DNA from: Brachypodius melanocephalos
Lineage: Eukaryota > Chordata > Aves > Passeriformes > Pycnonotidae
DNA: 64,000 nt
NCBI GenBank assembly: GCA_013398615.1
Contig: VZSR01003807.1
Location: 17,669,314-17,733,313, forward strand
Direction: 5' to 3'
Part shown: in pieces, positions 24,565-37,333 of the stretch
Numbering within the stretch: position 1 is the stretch's first letter
How the letters are laid out: the number at the start of each line of letters is the position of its first letter
Program-made: the position numbers and the translations under genes
Notes under the pieces: model-generated
The model's database searches: none
What the model saw: the letters and a program-made list of their open reading frames with translations, nothing else
Told to the model about the DNA's origin: nothing

Positions 24565-25950
24565 GTGAAAACACTTGTTAGAAAACAAGGTATCACAGAC
24601 CGCACCTCTAACCGGACTGCCCAGTTAGCAGAAAAATTGTGTTACATTCTGTCAATTGAACCCCAGCTGACTGGTAAGAAAAATTTTTGATTTATGTTTC
24701 TTCCCTTTTGCTTGCCACATTCCCAGCTGACTTTCTCACGATGGTGCTGCCTGAGTGGTATCTATGGGACTGCACAGCGAGAATCCTAGGAAAACAAGGG
24801 AGCTGCCCTTCACCAAAGACATATCCTGGGTACACTCCGACACCAGCACACAGATCTTTCCCCAATTGCTTGCAAAATCCCCCTCTCGTATTTATGTTTG
24901 AAGTCCCCATTTTTAAAAACACCTATGGCCATGTGTAATTTTTTTCTTTGAAATGTGCCTTAATGTGGTGCAGACCTGTGACTGACATTAAGCACGCTAT
25001 AAGCTTGCTTTTCCATAGAAATTCTTTGCTGAATTTGAGCTTAAGCACCCAGTTACCAGATAGAAAAACAAATTCATAACCTCTTCTGTTCCTAGTTTAT
25101 TAAAATTATAATCATCATAGTGCCATACTGTTTAATACTGTACAGCTAATCATATCCTAAAAAACCTATATTTGATTGGTATCAAATGTTAGGAGAGTAG
25201 AAGCCAAGAGCAGGAGATCTGCAGTTGGAACTTAACATGAGCATAGCATCACCTTTGTCTTCATTCTTTCAGCAATGGATAAAAGAAATGTGAGCAAAAC
25301 AACGGATTTCAGTGACAGATGATGTGCCCATCAAACTTCATACACATTCCTTGAAATATGGACTCATCCAATCCCATGCCAAAGCCTGTTAAATGTCAAT
25401 GCATTTGGGGTTTGAATTCCTCCCCAGAAGCATCACTCTATTCATTGGTGAGGAGAAAGAGCCATTGCACCTGCTAAAAGACCTAAAAAGGAAAATCAGT
25501 ATCTATCTAAATTGTTCTGGAATCCAAAGTGCAAAATTTTGCTTTCTTTCCCACATAAGAAAATTTTTCTGTGAAGCAGTAGGGTTATTTTAAAGTTTTG
25601 CTACAGCCTTAAAGTTCAGCAATAGTGTAAAGCTCAATTTTAAGATTTGTTCTGGCGAATAAATTAGTTACCAAACTAAAAATGAGAAGTTCTCTCAAAA
25701 TAAGTTCACATTTCACAAACTGGGTCAATCAATCAGAAAAAAATAGTTTTCACAAGTAAGGAATTCTGTAAGAAAAATTCCACAGCACCCTGGTGCTTCA
25801 GTATCACAACCTGTGACCACAGTCTTCAGATGCTCTCTTAAGATTGGAAAGTAAGGTCTGCAGGTATTGTTATCACCATGTTTAGCTGAGGAAATTATAG
25901 AACAAAATCAGTATAACTCGAATACTGGCTATTTCAGAGGATATAAATGC

Positions 25951-26058
25951 TATTATATTATATTATATTATATTATATTATATTATATTATATTATATTA
26001 TATTATATTTATTATATTATATTTATTATATTATATTTATTATATTATATTTATTATA
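25951..26058. repeat. (TATTA)n microsatellite with a 14-bp higher-order part
   Basis: The first half is a pure TATTA pentanucleotide array. From about 26018 it turns into three copies of a 14-bp unit (ATTATATTATATTT). The isoleucine/tyrosine-rich open frames crossing it are artefacts. Confidence 0.95.
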
Positions 26059-27620
26059 TGCATTTAAAAGATCTGCCTGCCTGCAATAGAAAGAAATTAC
26101 ATAAAAGTTACATAACATCATACCAGTGGATCAGAAAGTGAAACACCAAGAGTTAAAATTGGAGAAAAAACACATCTCAAGAGGCTGAGATATTACTGCA
26201 AAAAATTATTTTCTACAGAAATAATATTGCCTTCAGTACTATGTTCAACCTTCATTGGACAAAACCATTTCTACATATATAATAACAAACAATTTCATAC
26301 TGTCAAAAAATAATAATAGATGATGCAGAATTTTCCTCCTCAGGATTTCTTAAATGTAAACAGCTCCATCTTTTAAATTCACATATAACATCATATGACT
26401 CTCACCATCCTTTGAATGTACTAATTATTCAGAAATATTGTCTAAAGAGTCCAGATATATTTTTAGCATTAAAGTTGTCATGTTAATGGTTTACATTGAC
26501 TGTGCTCAAAAACCTAACAAGAAATTTATTTGTCTCCACTTCTATTTGAGGGACATATTTTGCATTTAGTAAAAAAAAACCCAAATAATATTCTTTAATA
26601 AGAAATAATTATTCTTGGTTACCTAAACTGCCCATCAGATTTTTTACCCTTATATCCAGGAAAGCTGCAAAAATCATTGACATTTCCATTTATACTCTTA
26701 AGGCACAGTTTGGCCCAAGGAAAGGACCAAATCTCCTGTCTTTCCTTAAAATATCATTCAGACCCACATTTATTTTAAGTTCTAGGTTTTATTTTCTATA
26801 ATCACGACTTCTTTCATCACGGAGAAGTTAAAAAGAAACATGTCAACAACTGGAGTCACAACAACAGATCACAGGAAAACAGGATACAAGAAAATATATT
26901 GAATCATGTATTTTCTGATTTGAATACTGATGTTTGATTCCTCTGAATTACATTTGCATAGCACATACCTCAATGCAGTTAAGTCATTATTGAGCTCTTT
27001 TTAAAATCTAGTGTTGGTGCTTCATGTGAACAATTTCACCATTAGACTAGACAGCATTAGGCTTGCCTGTGAGCACAGGACTAGCACAGGGCATGAATCC
27101 TTTCCTGTCTCTGAAACACTCAGAAAGGGCTGTGCAAGCTGTGTACTAAAGAATTTCCTTGTATCTGACCATTTTCAAATTTGCTGGCTTCATAAAAAGA
27201 AAACAACAAAAAAAAACAACCAAAAAAAAAATAAAAAAAAACCCCAAAAAACTCCAAGCCCCAGAAACAACAACCCTTTATTAATCAGAAAAAAAATGAA
27301 GGCTTTTATTAGTAAAATACTTTCTTGCAGTGATGGAGTCCTTGAGTTCAAGTCCAACAACCTGACCTAACATTCAAAGCTAAGAACGTTCTTGCAAATG
27401 CCCACAGAAGTGGTTTGTGTCTGGCTGAAAAGAACCTGTTTATTAGAGTGAAACCTTAGCCAGATTTGCTTTCTTCTCCAGCAAGCAGAAGAAAAAATTC
27501 GTTCTGGCATTCCTTTTTCACAGTGTCGAAAAGTGTGTAAATAATTCCTCATCACTTTATTTTGCAGAATAATTCTTCATAAGCGAGTTTCCCATTTATG
27601 TTCAGAATTGTATAGAAGCC
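26059..27620. other. Intergenic DNA with an A-rich tract
   Basis: AT-rich, no gene. An A-rich tract at about 27196-27260 produces a lysine/asparagine-rich open frame (27011-27370) that I do not accept as coding. Confidence 0.55.
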
Positions 27621-28020
27621 TGTCCAGGTTCAGGCCAGGACAGGGGTAATTTTAGCAGTAGGCAGGAGGGGACTCAGAAGTTATTCTTTACTACTTCATG
27701 TTATTTTTTGGGGGTGGGGAAAGGGATCATTTCCAAGCTGGCGTGCATGGTGGAGGGAGCAGCCAGGTATTTTGGGGGGTTTCCTATGTGAATCATTCTT
27801 CTCTGTCTTGTACCACTGTCATTAGTATTGCTGCTGTTACTGCTCCTTTTCTTATCTCATTGCTGTTTCCAGTAAATAGTTCTTATCTCAACCAGTGATC
27901 TTCAGGTTTTGTATCTGCAATTCTCCTCTCTGTCCTGCTGCAGGGGAAGGAGAGGGCACATGGTTTGGGTACAATCAGTGGGAGCACTAAATTGGGCAGT
28001 ACCATTCCCAAACCACAATA
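27621..28020 (+). mobile_element. ERV LTR (ERVL-like), degraded solo copy
   Basis: It begins tgtccaggttcaggccagga and gggtaattttagcagtag, the usual start of a common avian LTR group. It continues with a G-rich segment (tttttgggggtgggg), then the R/U5 region agtaaatagttcttatctca, and ends near cccaaaccacaata. The order and spacing match the LTR type at 32815 and 60899 (start block, U3, 'actgt..ttatctcaac', 'aaccac' end). No internal retroviral sequence adjoins it. I found no clear target-site duplication, so the ends are approximate. Confidence 0.75.
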
Positions 28021-30539
28021 CGGCTCCATTCTGTTTCATGCAGCTATTACAATATTACAATATTGAATCAGGTCATTGTTCACTAATTGCCAGTTCAGAA
28101 AGACCATGAAGTACTGCCCAGTTCTTCTAAAATCAAGCTATTTGGCCTGATAAAATTAAAATAAAAACAAAACACAAACAAAACCTGGAAAATATCTTTG
28201 TGAAACTTGAGGATTTCAAGGAGATGTCATAACAAAATTGTTTTCTTTCTACTGCAGATTTTTTGAAAATAAAGAAATGGAGAGCTTCTAATCTAGAAGC
28301 TTTTTCAACAAAGATGACTTCACATTACAAAAAATAAATATATTAAAATATTGATAAAAAATATAAATAATTACTACCTAAAATTTTATCTCTGTGAAGC
28401 AGGGATTTTCAAAACAAAATAACTTGCATATGAAATATTGTTACCTAGCTAAAATAGAAGGTAAAAATTAAGACATGTTGCATTACAGCTGCTTCCTTAT
28501 TAGGAGCCAGCCTCTCTGCCACTTTGGTCCCATCAGGTAGTACCTGGATTCCTTAAGTAATCCCATGGAATCCAATAGGAAAGCTCAAGGAGTAAGGTAC
28601 AACTCTTCTGATTAACAGTGGCAGAATCTGACCTTAAGGTCACTTTAATAAGCATACTGGTGACTCGCCATTTCCTAAGTATCTGTTTTCATATTACATT
28701 CCATTAAAATAAGCTCTAGAAAGATGTGGTTTCTCCTGCTCCAATATTCCAGACATTTGGAAACCCTGAAGAGAACAAAACGCTGCCTTGCTTGTCACAG
28801 ACACATAAATGACAATGTCATAAACTGGACCAGCCACCCACAATGAAGCACAGGCACAGGGAGGTAAAGTCCCTGTCCCACAAGTTAAAGACCCACAAGT
28901 CACAAACACACCCATTCCCCTTCAGTATCCTTGTAGATATGTCTAAGCACAGATGTTGAAGTGTAAAGTTGCTCCTGGTTATCAAACTCCTCTTTGCTCA
29001 GTGTCATGACCAAGTTTATATTCTGAGATAAAGACAGACAAAGCTATCAAGCTCTTCCTTAAGTACCAATTTAAAGTTCTATCACATCAACAAAAAATAT
29101 CTTCCAAAGTGTAGAAATATCTTATGCAAATAGAATTCGTTGATCGTATTTGAAAAACAGAAGATAAAAACACGGTTTATTCTCCCTCTGCATTATTGTC
29201 TAGTTGTTGTCTTTGTATAATAAGAAAATAGCACATGGCTTCTGCATCAATCTGTCTAGCATTGAAGAAATGGAAAAGATGCAAACCAACTAGTGCTGTC
29301 ACTGAAAAAATACTTCAGGTCTTGAGTGCAAACTGTAATATCCTATAGAGATTAATATAAGCACGCCAGGTTTATGGTTGTTCATTATTACACTTCTGGG
29401 AAAATAGAACAATATATCTTGATAGTTTTAAATATGTATTAGATCTTCTGAGTCTCTGCTGATTATTTAGCCCATATTTCTGTCACTGTATTTCAAAATT
29501 ACCTTAAAGGTAATCTGAATTTGTGAAGTTAGGAGAAAAATAGGCAAAAGTAATTTTCTTAGCCTTTAAAAGAGGACTTAAATGCTGACTGAAGCAATCT
29601 CTCATCAGGAGACCAGGCAAAAAAGGGAAAGCAGGAGCAGGAGACAGCTAGAAATGACTTTGAACTGACCCTCAAGACTCAGCTACCAAATGATGCTCTC
29701 AGGATCTCAGAGATTGTATTTCCCATAATGGGAAATAAAAATCCATTGTATTCTGCTCAAATGAACAAGGTCACAAGGCTCAGAAGCTAAATATTTCTAG
29801 CAAACCTCGGTACTAACAAAGTCTTCTTTTAAAGTCTGCTCTTATTTTGATCTTGAGAGAGCAAGAGCAACTTGGCCCACCCAATTTAAAGCGTAAACAG
29901 ATCTCTCAGTAGGTAGAGAGGAAAGTGCAAACTAATTAGCCAGCTTTTCTTTTGTCTTACAAAGTTGGTGGGGAGGAGGAAAGGACTGGAGAAACAAAAC
30001 AAAAATCCCCTTGCATAAGATTCTTTAGAAATACACCTGAATAAGAAAAGATGCCAGATGAACTCAGAGATGTAGTCTGCACACAAACACTGAGCATTGT
30101 TTGGGCAATATGCGGTCTCCTGGGGTAGCCAGAGTTGGTCCCTTCTACAAACCCTGTTCTGGTCACTGGTGAAACCCTTTGGGCATGCAGCCACCCCTGG
30201 AAACCTGAGCCTGGGCTCAGATGCACCTGTGGAGAAAAGTGAGGTACAGCCTGGTAAGAGCAGCAGTGAAAAGGTAAACATTTCTTACCTATTGCCTTCT
30301 TTTTGAACTCACCCCAGCTAAATGATCTTCCCTGGTCCTTGAGGAAGATTTATATGTGACAGCTAAAAACCTGATTATTATTTTGTTTACCACACACAGC
30401 AGATCTCGTTGCAGGGTTATAACCAGCATCCCTTGACTCCAGTTCTCTGGGGGGGTTTTGCTGCTTTTATAGCCCTGAAGCTCTTCCCGCTCAGAAGGCA
30501 GGACTCTCATGAGAACTCCATGTTTTCAACATCAACACT
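28021..30539. other. Intergenic DNA, no gene seen
   Basis: No named repeat. The minus-strand frame at 29886-30281 (131 codons) lacks any domain or splice framing I can support. Confidence 0.5.
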
Positions 30540-30640
30540 GATAAAATAAAATAAAATAAAATAAAATAAAATAAAAAAATAAAATAAAATAAAATAAAAT
30601 AAAATAAAATAAAATAAAGTAAAATAAAATAAAATAAAAT
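30540..30640. repeat. (AAAAT)n pentanucleotide microsatellite
   Basis: About 20 tandem AAAAT units with two small interruptions (an A run near 30575 and a G near 30619). The phenylalanine/leucine-rich minus-strand frame over it is an artefact. Confidence 0.95.
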
Positions 30641-30965
30641 ACTCTTTAACCACAATAGCTTTATTTTTATAATTCAGAAATTCTACAGAAAAACAAAATA
30701 CCAACCCAACACCTATATTAGTTAGTAGGTCACACTCTGAACTCAGCTGGTTTTACATAGCTGTGTCCAAGATCCAAACATTACCATGACCTTCAACAAA
30801 ACCTTGAGGTAGGATCTGCCAGAAACAAGAGGGCTGAGAAGAATAGAACTCACTGAGAGATCTGCTGAAAATCTCCCTGCAGCATCCTTGGTAGCTCCTA
30901 CAGGTAACCATGTGTTCAGGTCTCCTTCAACAAACACTCTGATTTTCTGAACTGCTGGTGTGCTA

Positions 30966-31156
30966 GCCACCAAAAAAAAGAAGAGGAAGAAGAGGAAAAG
31001 AAAGAGGAACAAGAAGAAGAAAGAAGAAGAAAGAAGAAAAGAAAGAAGAAAGAAGAAAGAAGAAAGAAGAAAGAAGGAAAAAAGGAGGAAAAAAGGAGGA
31101 AAAGGAGGAAAATAAAGAAGAAAATGGAGGAAAATAAAGAAGGAAAAGAAGGAAAG
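30966..31156. repeat. Long GA-rich homopurine tract
   Basis: About 190 bp made almost only of A and G on the plus strand, with an uninterrupted purine run of roughly 100 nt (about 31012-31111). The core is a GAAGAAA-type array, then GGAGGAAAA units. The 146-codon Phe/Leu/Ser frame on the minus strand (30743-31183) is a product of this composition. Confidence 0.93.
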
Positions 31157-32814
31157 CAATGTTGGGTTTAAATTTCTTAGCATCTCAGACTGGAAATTAC
31201 ACAGAGGCTAATGAATCAGTCCAGACCCCCCTCCCTCCTCAGCTAGATTTGCATCCTGCATTCCTCTCTATGTTTACAGCTGGGAAGAAATTGAATTAAC
31301 TACATAGTATTATTTTAGCATAAACGAACAGGAAGACTGCACCAAAATTGATGACCCGGTAGATGTTGGCCCTCCCTGACTGTACTGTATATGCAGAGCT
31401 TTCTAGACTCAAATTTATTGGTTTGTCAGAAACTTTAGTTATTTTCATCAAGTTGAGTTTTACATTAAACATTCCTCAGCTTAATTGGAACCATGCGGAC
31501 ACATTTGGGCAGCATCCATATTCCTGCTCAAATAAAAGGGGTACTTTGTTACAAATTCAGCATACTTTGCTGTTAAATTATATTTTGCTAGCAATTACAA
31601 TTAAATATGAAGTTCACACTTAATAGTAGACCTTGTAATCATGTGGGAGTAGTTCTCCTTCCATGAACATCATGCGTGGGTGGGAGAAGGGAGAGCCCTA
31701 TTTTAGCCTAATTTTAATAATGAAATAAACAGTTGTGTGGGTGATTAATTCAGGGATTTTAAGACAGAACACTGGCAGGATGGAAATAGTTTAAGGAGCT
31801 TATTTAACCCTCTCACCTGCTACTTCTAGCTCACTCAGGAACCCCCACCACCCAATTTCAGATAGGGAGGAAGAGCACTGAGAGATTTGAAAAGGGATCA
31901 GGGGGTAACGTCATGCCTGGTTTTTCTTGCTTTTAGTCCCCGTGTGAAAATTGTTGAAGACAGTAAAATGAAGTTTGCACAAAGATTTTAAGATTGTCTT
32001 TTTTCAAGCAATTGGTTTCTGAATTTAATAACAATATTTTTGTAAAAATACTCTGCTTTTCTGGCATTTGTTTTGAAAAGCAGGTGATGTTGTTCAGAAA
32101 ATTGAGAATTCATTTTAAATTTCATTGGTTTTATATTTTCATGCTTATTCCTGTAAAAAGCAGGGTCTTTCTATTATAAAAACAGAGTGTGAAACATTCC
32201 AACAGCATTTTATGGTGGTATTTCTACTACTTTGAAACATGTTACTACTGACATCTCATGGAATTACAGAATACAAACAACAATGGAAAATACAAACATA
32301 AACCTTACAGGAAAACTTTCTCATTTCTATTCTTTTCCTGAAAACAAAGCATTGAATTTGGATTTACATGAGGGAAAAAGGAAAGATAGAGGGGTCTAGG
32401 CCTGAGGAGACACTGGGATGAAATCTGCTTTACTAAAACAAAGAAAACCTAAGATTAACTTAAAGAAAATATTTCTGCCCAGCTCAATCTAATTTCCTAG
32501 TCTTTGCCCTTAAAATCTCTTGCTGTCTTGCAAATGAACTTAATTTCCATGCTGTCCATTTATAGGCAACTGGAGCTTGTCCTTCATGCAGTTGATGCTA
32601 CCCAGCTACTGTCACCCATTAGTGACAACCCTGCTTTCTCTCTGCTAAGTTAGGTTCAATATGTTTGAAAAAAACCTCCAAGCATGCCTAGCTGAGAAGA
32701 AAAGTAAATTAAGAGACTGATGTTCTGTCAACAATTCAGAGAAGCTGCCCTGGCCAAGGACGGCAGCTCCTTGTATTTGTAGACGGACATTTGTGGCCAG
32801 CTGGGGATGTGCAT
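31157..32814. other. Intergenic DNA, no gene seen
   Basis: No repeat or coding signal that I can name. Confidence 0.5.
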
Positions 32815-33343
32815 TATCCTGGTTTGGACTGGGATAGAGCTAATTTTTTTTCCCAGTAGCTGGTACAGTGATGTGTTATGGATTTAGCATGAGAATAATG
32901 TTGTTAATACACGAATATTTTTAGTTGTTTCTAAGTACTGTGTGTACTAAGCCAAGGACTTTCCATCTCCCTACACTCTGCCAGCAAGAGTGCTGGAGGG
33001 GGAACAAGAAGGTGTGAGGGGACACAGCCAGGACAGCTGACCCCAAATGGCCAAAGGGGATCCCATACCACATGGCATCATCCTTGGAACATAAACTGGG
33101 GGGAAAGCTGGGCAGGGGCTAGTGCTCAGGGCTGGGCATCTCTTGGCAAATGGTAAGCAATTGCACTGTGCATCACTTGCTTTGTATATTTTTTTATTAT
33201 TGTTACTATTTTCTTCCTTTTTTCTCTTATTAAACTGTCATTATCTCAACCCATAAGTTTTCTCACTTTTACTCTCCCCCATTCTGCTGACTGAGTGACC
33301 AGCTGAGTGATGTCTAGCTGTCATCTGGGTTTAAGGCACAGCA
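32815..33343 (+). mobile_element. Solo ERVL-type LTR with 5-bp target-site duplication
   Basis: A 529-bp LTR flanked on both sides by TGCAT (32810-32814 and 33344-33348). The start is tatcctggtttggactggga, a decayed TGTCCTGG. The U3 contains gccaggacagctgacccca and a decayed TATA region (aacataaactgggg). The R/U5 has ttattaaactgtcattatct and the end is gtttaaggcacagca. A 5-bp duplication is characteristic of ERVL elements. No internal gag-pol-env sequence remains: the copy is a recombined solo LTR with no coding capacity. Confidence 0.9.
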
Positions 33344-33348
33344 TGCAT

Positions 33349-35804
33349 CTGTCTCATGGGCCATGGGGACAGGATTTATGCCCCCAGACACACATCTTCC
33401 ACACTGAGCATGGTGCAGAAATCTACACCAAGCGTCTGCTAGCTGAGGCATGGAATATAAATGAGTGTTTTCCTTCTTCAACCTGCACATTTGTTTGCGC
33501 AGTTTGTTTGTGTCTGTTTGTTTCCACCATTGTTGTTTTGCATAAAGCACACCTGGAGAAGCCAGCTCCACGCAGGCATGTTTGGTTCCCTAGGATGGGG
33601 GAATAAAATAATTCAGAGCTACTGAAAGCACTATGCTATAATGCTATCACCCTATTTCTGACATTGCAACAGGAAATTAAACCTACAGGAGCACACTGTT
33701 CTCTCAGAGCCTGCCTTACTGCTTCCCTGGAGTAACCTGCTGAACTCTCCTGGTTAGCCCCAGAGCTCCTGTCCCTTTTGTGGATTCGTCATCTCTCCAC
33801 AGAACTGACATCTCTCTGGAGGGTCCTAGGGCATAGCAAACAACTTCCCATGTTCAACTTTTTCTGCTTTTATTTCTCGTTGCCCATGCAGCCATTATAG
33901 TGGTAAATACTGGAGAGTCCATCCACTTCAACAATAGATGAGTGCTGCTTGAAGCACTGACGACCTCTTCAAACACTTTGGGGGTTCCCATGGTATCTCC
34001 AAGCCAGAAAACACTTTTACCTGGTACAATTTAGCTTCATATTGGTCTCATGGCACTGCTTTCCACTGCAATTTCATTGTAAGCTGGGAAAATTTATTTT
34101 TTGTACACTAGGACTTTTCTACAAAAATGACAAACATGACTGCACAAACCACACACTGAACTTTGGAATCCATACTGTTTGACTAGTTTTGAAATTTTAC
34201 AAAATAATGATCCTTACAACATCCAAGGACTGCTCCCACTCTGTTACAAAGTCCCAGTGGGTTCCAAAGGACTTCCAAGGCCAGCACCTCACGGTTGATT
34301 TCTCAAAGATTCCCATTGCCATGCTCCAGCTCAGGCTTTCTCTGAGGGTGGCCAGATTTCACCAGATGTGGACAGCACAAGAAAAGTTCATATGAAAAGA
34401 CAAAACCAGAAATATTGCACTGAGCCTAAGGCACTGCCTTTCTTTCAGGACTTGAACCTAATTCCCCCATCATTCTGCAAATATGCCTGAAAAGGCATTG
34501 CATGGAAAATGAGACTGCTTTGCAGCAAAAGATGCCTTCTGCTCTTTAAACTATCCCTCTTCAACAACACATATTCTCATCTGCGCATTTTTAATAGGAG
34601 CATAATTTTTGTCATATGTTGTAATGAATAGCATACAGCTAAATGGTGCGTATAAGACTGTAATTCCATCTGGGAGTTTGTTGACATTGACAAACCGCTT
34701 GGGTTTTGCTTTTGTGGTTCATGCCATTACAGCAGCTCAACAGGATTACAATCCTGTTAGGTATAGCTGGTCATAGGCATTATACCATATGATAATGATT
34801 GTATGTTTTATTAAAGAAAGTATTTAAAAATTCAATTGAAAATGCTCATCAATGGCCTGATAATTTGGTATTAAAAATTATATTTGTGTTATTACCTGAG
34901 TGGCTGGTCTAGCTTTTTTTTTTTTTAAGATTCCTCATCTCAGGCAACAAAAATACTTTACTTGGATTTAATTATATCTATGCTGTGGGACCAAAGCATT
35001 TCCCTTGCAATTTTGTGGCATCACTACTTTTATAGGATATGAAAGCCAGAACATTGCACTGCCCATGAAGAAAAGTGAACCTGACAAGTCTAGTAATTTC
35101 ATAGTCTAAACAGAGTCAAACAGATACAAACAGGGAAAACTGCAGGTTTACCTTTTTTTCTATAATTCCCAGTCACTAGCAGTGATAGCAGTGCCAGTGC
35201 TAAGGGTGGTTTAAAAACCCTGGGAAAAGTAACATTTTCCTTCAATTCTATTGTAATTAACAGATTAGCCAATCCATGTATGCATTTCCCTGAAAATTAA
35301 GCTTATGTTAAGACACATTTCCCTCTCGTCCTCAAATAAATGTGTTAAACCTGTGTGAACAGGAGCTTTCATTCTTCTGCACTTTACTCCCAGTTTGTCT
35401 GGATCTCCACGGGATTTAGAAATTTCAGTCATGCAGCCTGTTTCTAGCATGGCTTCACTCTGCTAATTGGCATTTAGTTCACAATGAAATAACTGTACTC
35501 AATGACTTCAGCAAAGGCCAGATGTTCTAGACTGGATGGAAGGGAAATATTTCTGATATGAACTCTTCCACCTATACAAACCACTGGAATGGCCAACACT
35601 GCCTGACAAATGACTGGAGGCACTGTCACATCTGATGTCCTGCTGTTTCTGCCCACTGTCCTCTGTGGAAAGGTTATTATCTGTAATATCCCCTGCACCA
35701 GATTTTCAGATTTCACTTTTTGCACCAAGCACCACCATCAGCAAAATCACAGAGATGGGTCACAGTAGCGCACAGGCACAGGGCACACGGGATGGAATGC
35801 AGCT
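33349..35804. other. Intergenic DNA, no gene seen
   Basis: AT-rich. Around 34580-34900 there is a block rich in TAAT and GGATTA-type homeodomain words and lacking repeats, which could be a conserved non-coding element. I cannot test conservation here. Confidence 0.5.
34739..34758. promoter_or_regulatory. Perfect 9-bp palindrome containing two GGATT half-sites
   Basis: AACAGGATT and AATCCTGTT are separated by AC. Each arm carries GGATT/AATCC, close to the core recognised by OTX/PITX-type homeodomains (TAATCC). The symmetry is seen; binding is inference. Confidence 0.4.
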
Positions 35805-35807
35805 ACA

Positions 35808-35866
35808 TTTATTGGACTAGATGAACTTTAAAAGTCCCTTCCAACACAAAATATTCTATAATTCTT
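35808..35866 (+). mobile_element. CR1 (or CR1-tailed SINE) 3' tail remnant
   Basis: attggactagatgaacttta, then gtcccttccaacacaaaata and ttctataattctt. This is the conserved CR1 3' terminus with its octamer-like end. Too little is left to separate CR1 from a SINE that borrowed the tail. Confidence 0.75.
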
Positions 35867-37333
35867 CCCCTTCCTACTGCTGGCTTTACTGAGCTGCTGC
35901 TCACCCAGCATCCACACATCAGCCCCAGGTGCCTTGCTGCTGCTCCCAGACATTTGCTCTGTTCACACACACGAACTCTTGAACACTGCGAGAGAGTAGA
36001 CACACTCACACCATCTCCAGTCAGTTATGGAAAGAAACCAGAGGATAAAACCACCCAAAGAGTCAGTGGAAGTTATTCTGCTGAAGCCTGCACCCTGTAT
36101 AATGCAGGGTGGGTCTGCAGGTGATGAGAAGCTTCCAGGCAGAGGCAATATTTACAAAGCATCTGCTCTAAAGGCCAAGCTACCGTTGAAAGTGTTAAGA
36201 GTACATTTGAATACTGGGGTGCATTTGTCTGTTTATTCCCATTTCATGCAGTTTTAGACTCCACCACAGACTAGGAAAACTGAAATTTCACTTTCAACAT
36301 AAGGGCACTTGCACCCTATGGCTAGAACCTTCTCCATAGTACAAAATCTTTTCAAGCATAGCTTTTGCAACAAACTCTCCAAGTGGAGATGTGGTGCATA
36401 CTGGCAAGAGATGTTTTCTAGAAGTGTTTAAATCAGCTGTCCACATGACAGAGTAGTTATACCTCTCAACAGAACTTCTTGCTGCTATGAGAATATTGAC
36501 CAGAACTGATGGTTTAATTAGTGTCATGTTTCCTTTCTTCTCTTCTGATTCTCTTAGCTGACAAAGCTGTATATGCAAAATATTTGAATGCAGACAAACC
36601 TACTGCTTCTGGGGAAGCCACACAATGGCCAGTAAATGTTCCCAGCATTGACGGGGGAGTGGAGGAGCTGAAGCTATACAGCCGTGACATGCGGTGAAGC
36701 AGCCTTCTCATGGATCCTGGGAAACATCCAAGAGCAACACACAAACATCTGGGGTGGGATTTAGGGTTGCAGGTTGCTCCTATAGAAGTTCTCTGGAGAT
36801 AAGGTGGAAGGAAACAGAAGGAAACAGAAGACAAGCACCAATGAATCTAGTTGTGCAGTGATTTAAGATGCCTAAATCCTTTCACTCAACGTGGGTACTA
36901 AATTCTCATTAGTCTTAAAATACAACAATGATCAGAAAAGCCTAGTACATGGTTCCTTCCCAGCAGACTCTGTCTTTCTCATCCAGATATATCTCTACAT
37001 TTGACCAAACAATATCGATTTTTCCTCTGTTAACAGTCTACAATTACAACATTTCCTGTGAGGGCAAGATAGAAAGGGAGAAAGGTTTGAAAGGCCAGTC
37101 TCTATCCCCTCTTGCACATCATTAATAACATTGACATTGAAATAATGAATCATCCTCATTATGAACGCGACAGAGAAAGAACACAATGTGATTCAAGGTG
37201 GGTTCAGTGAATGACATCCATTTTTTAAAAGAGTATTTAAAGTAGGCAAATTTGATCTGAAACCATTGAAAGAAAAATGTGGGAGACAATGGGTCATTTT
37301 TACAGAACCCCTTTTGTAAATTTAAGGGCACTT
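35867..37333. other. Intergenic DNA, no gene seen
   Basis: Overlapping short frames on both strands only; no named repeat. Confidence 0.5.

Larger units (their letters stand above)
21726..25950. other. Intergenic DNA, no gene seen
   Basis: No named repeat or gene. The 136-codon minus-strand frame at 22161-22571 comes from a locally GC-richer patch and has no family resemblance. Low-complexity pieces are listed separately. Confidence 0.5.

Noticed and set aside
25867..26141. Ile/Tyr-rich open frames
   Set aside because: Translations of the TATTA microsatellite.
30743..31183. 146-residue Phe/Leu/Ser-rich protein on the minus strand
   Set aside because: The frame lies over a GA-rich tract; its composition comes from the repeat.
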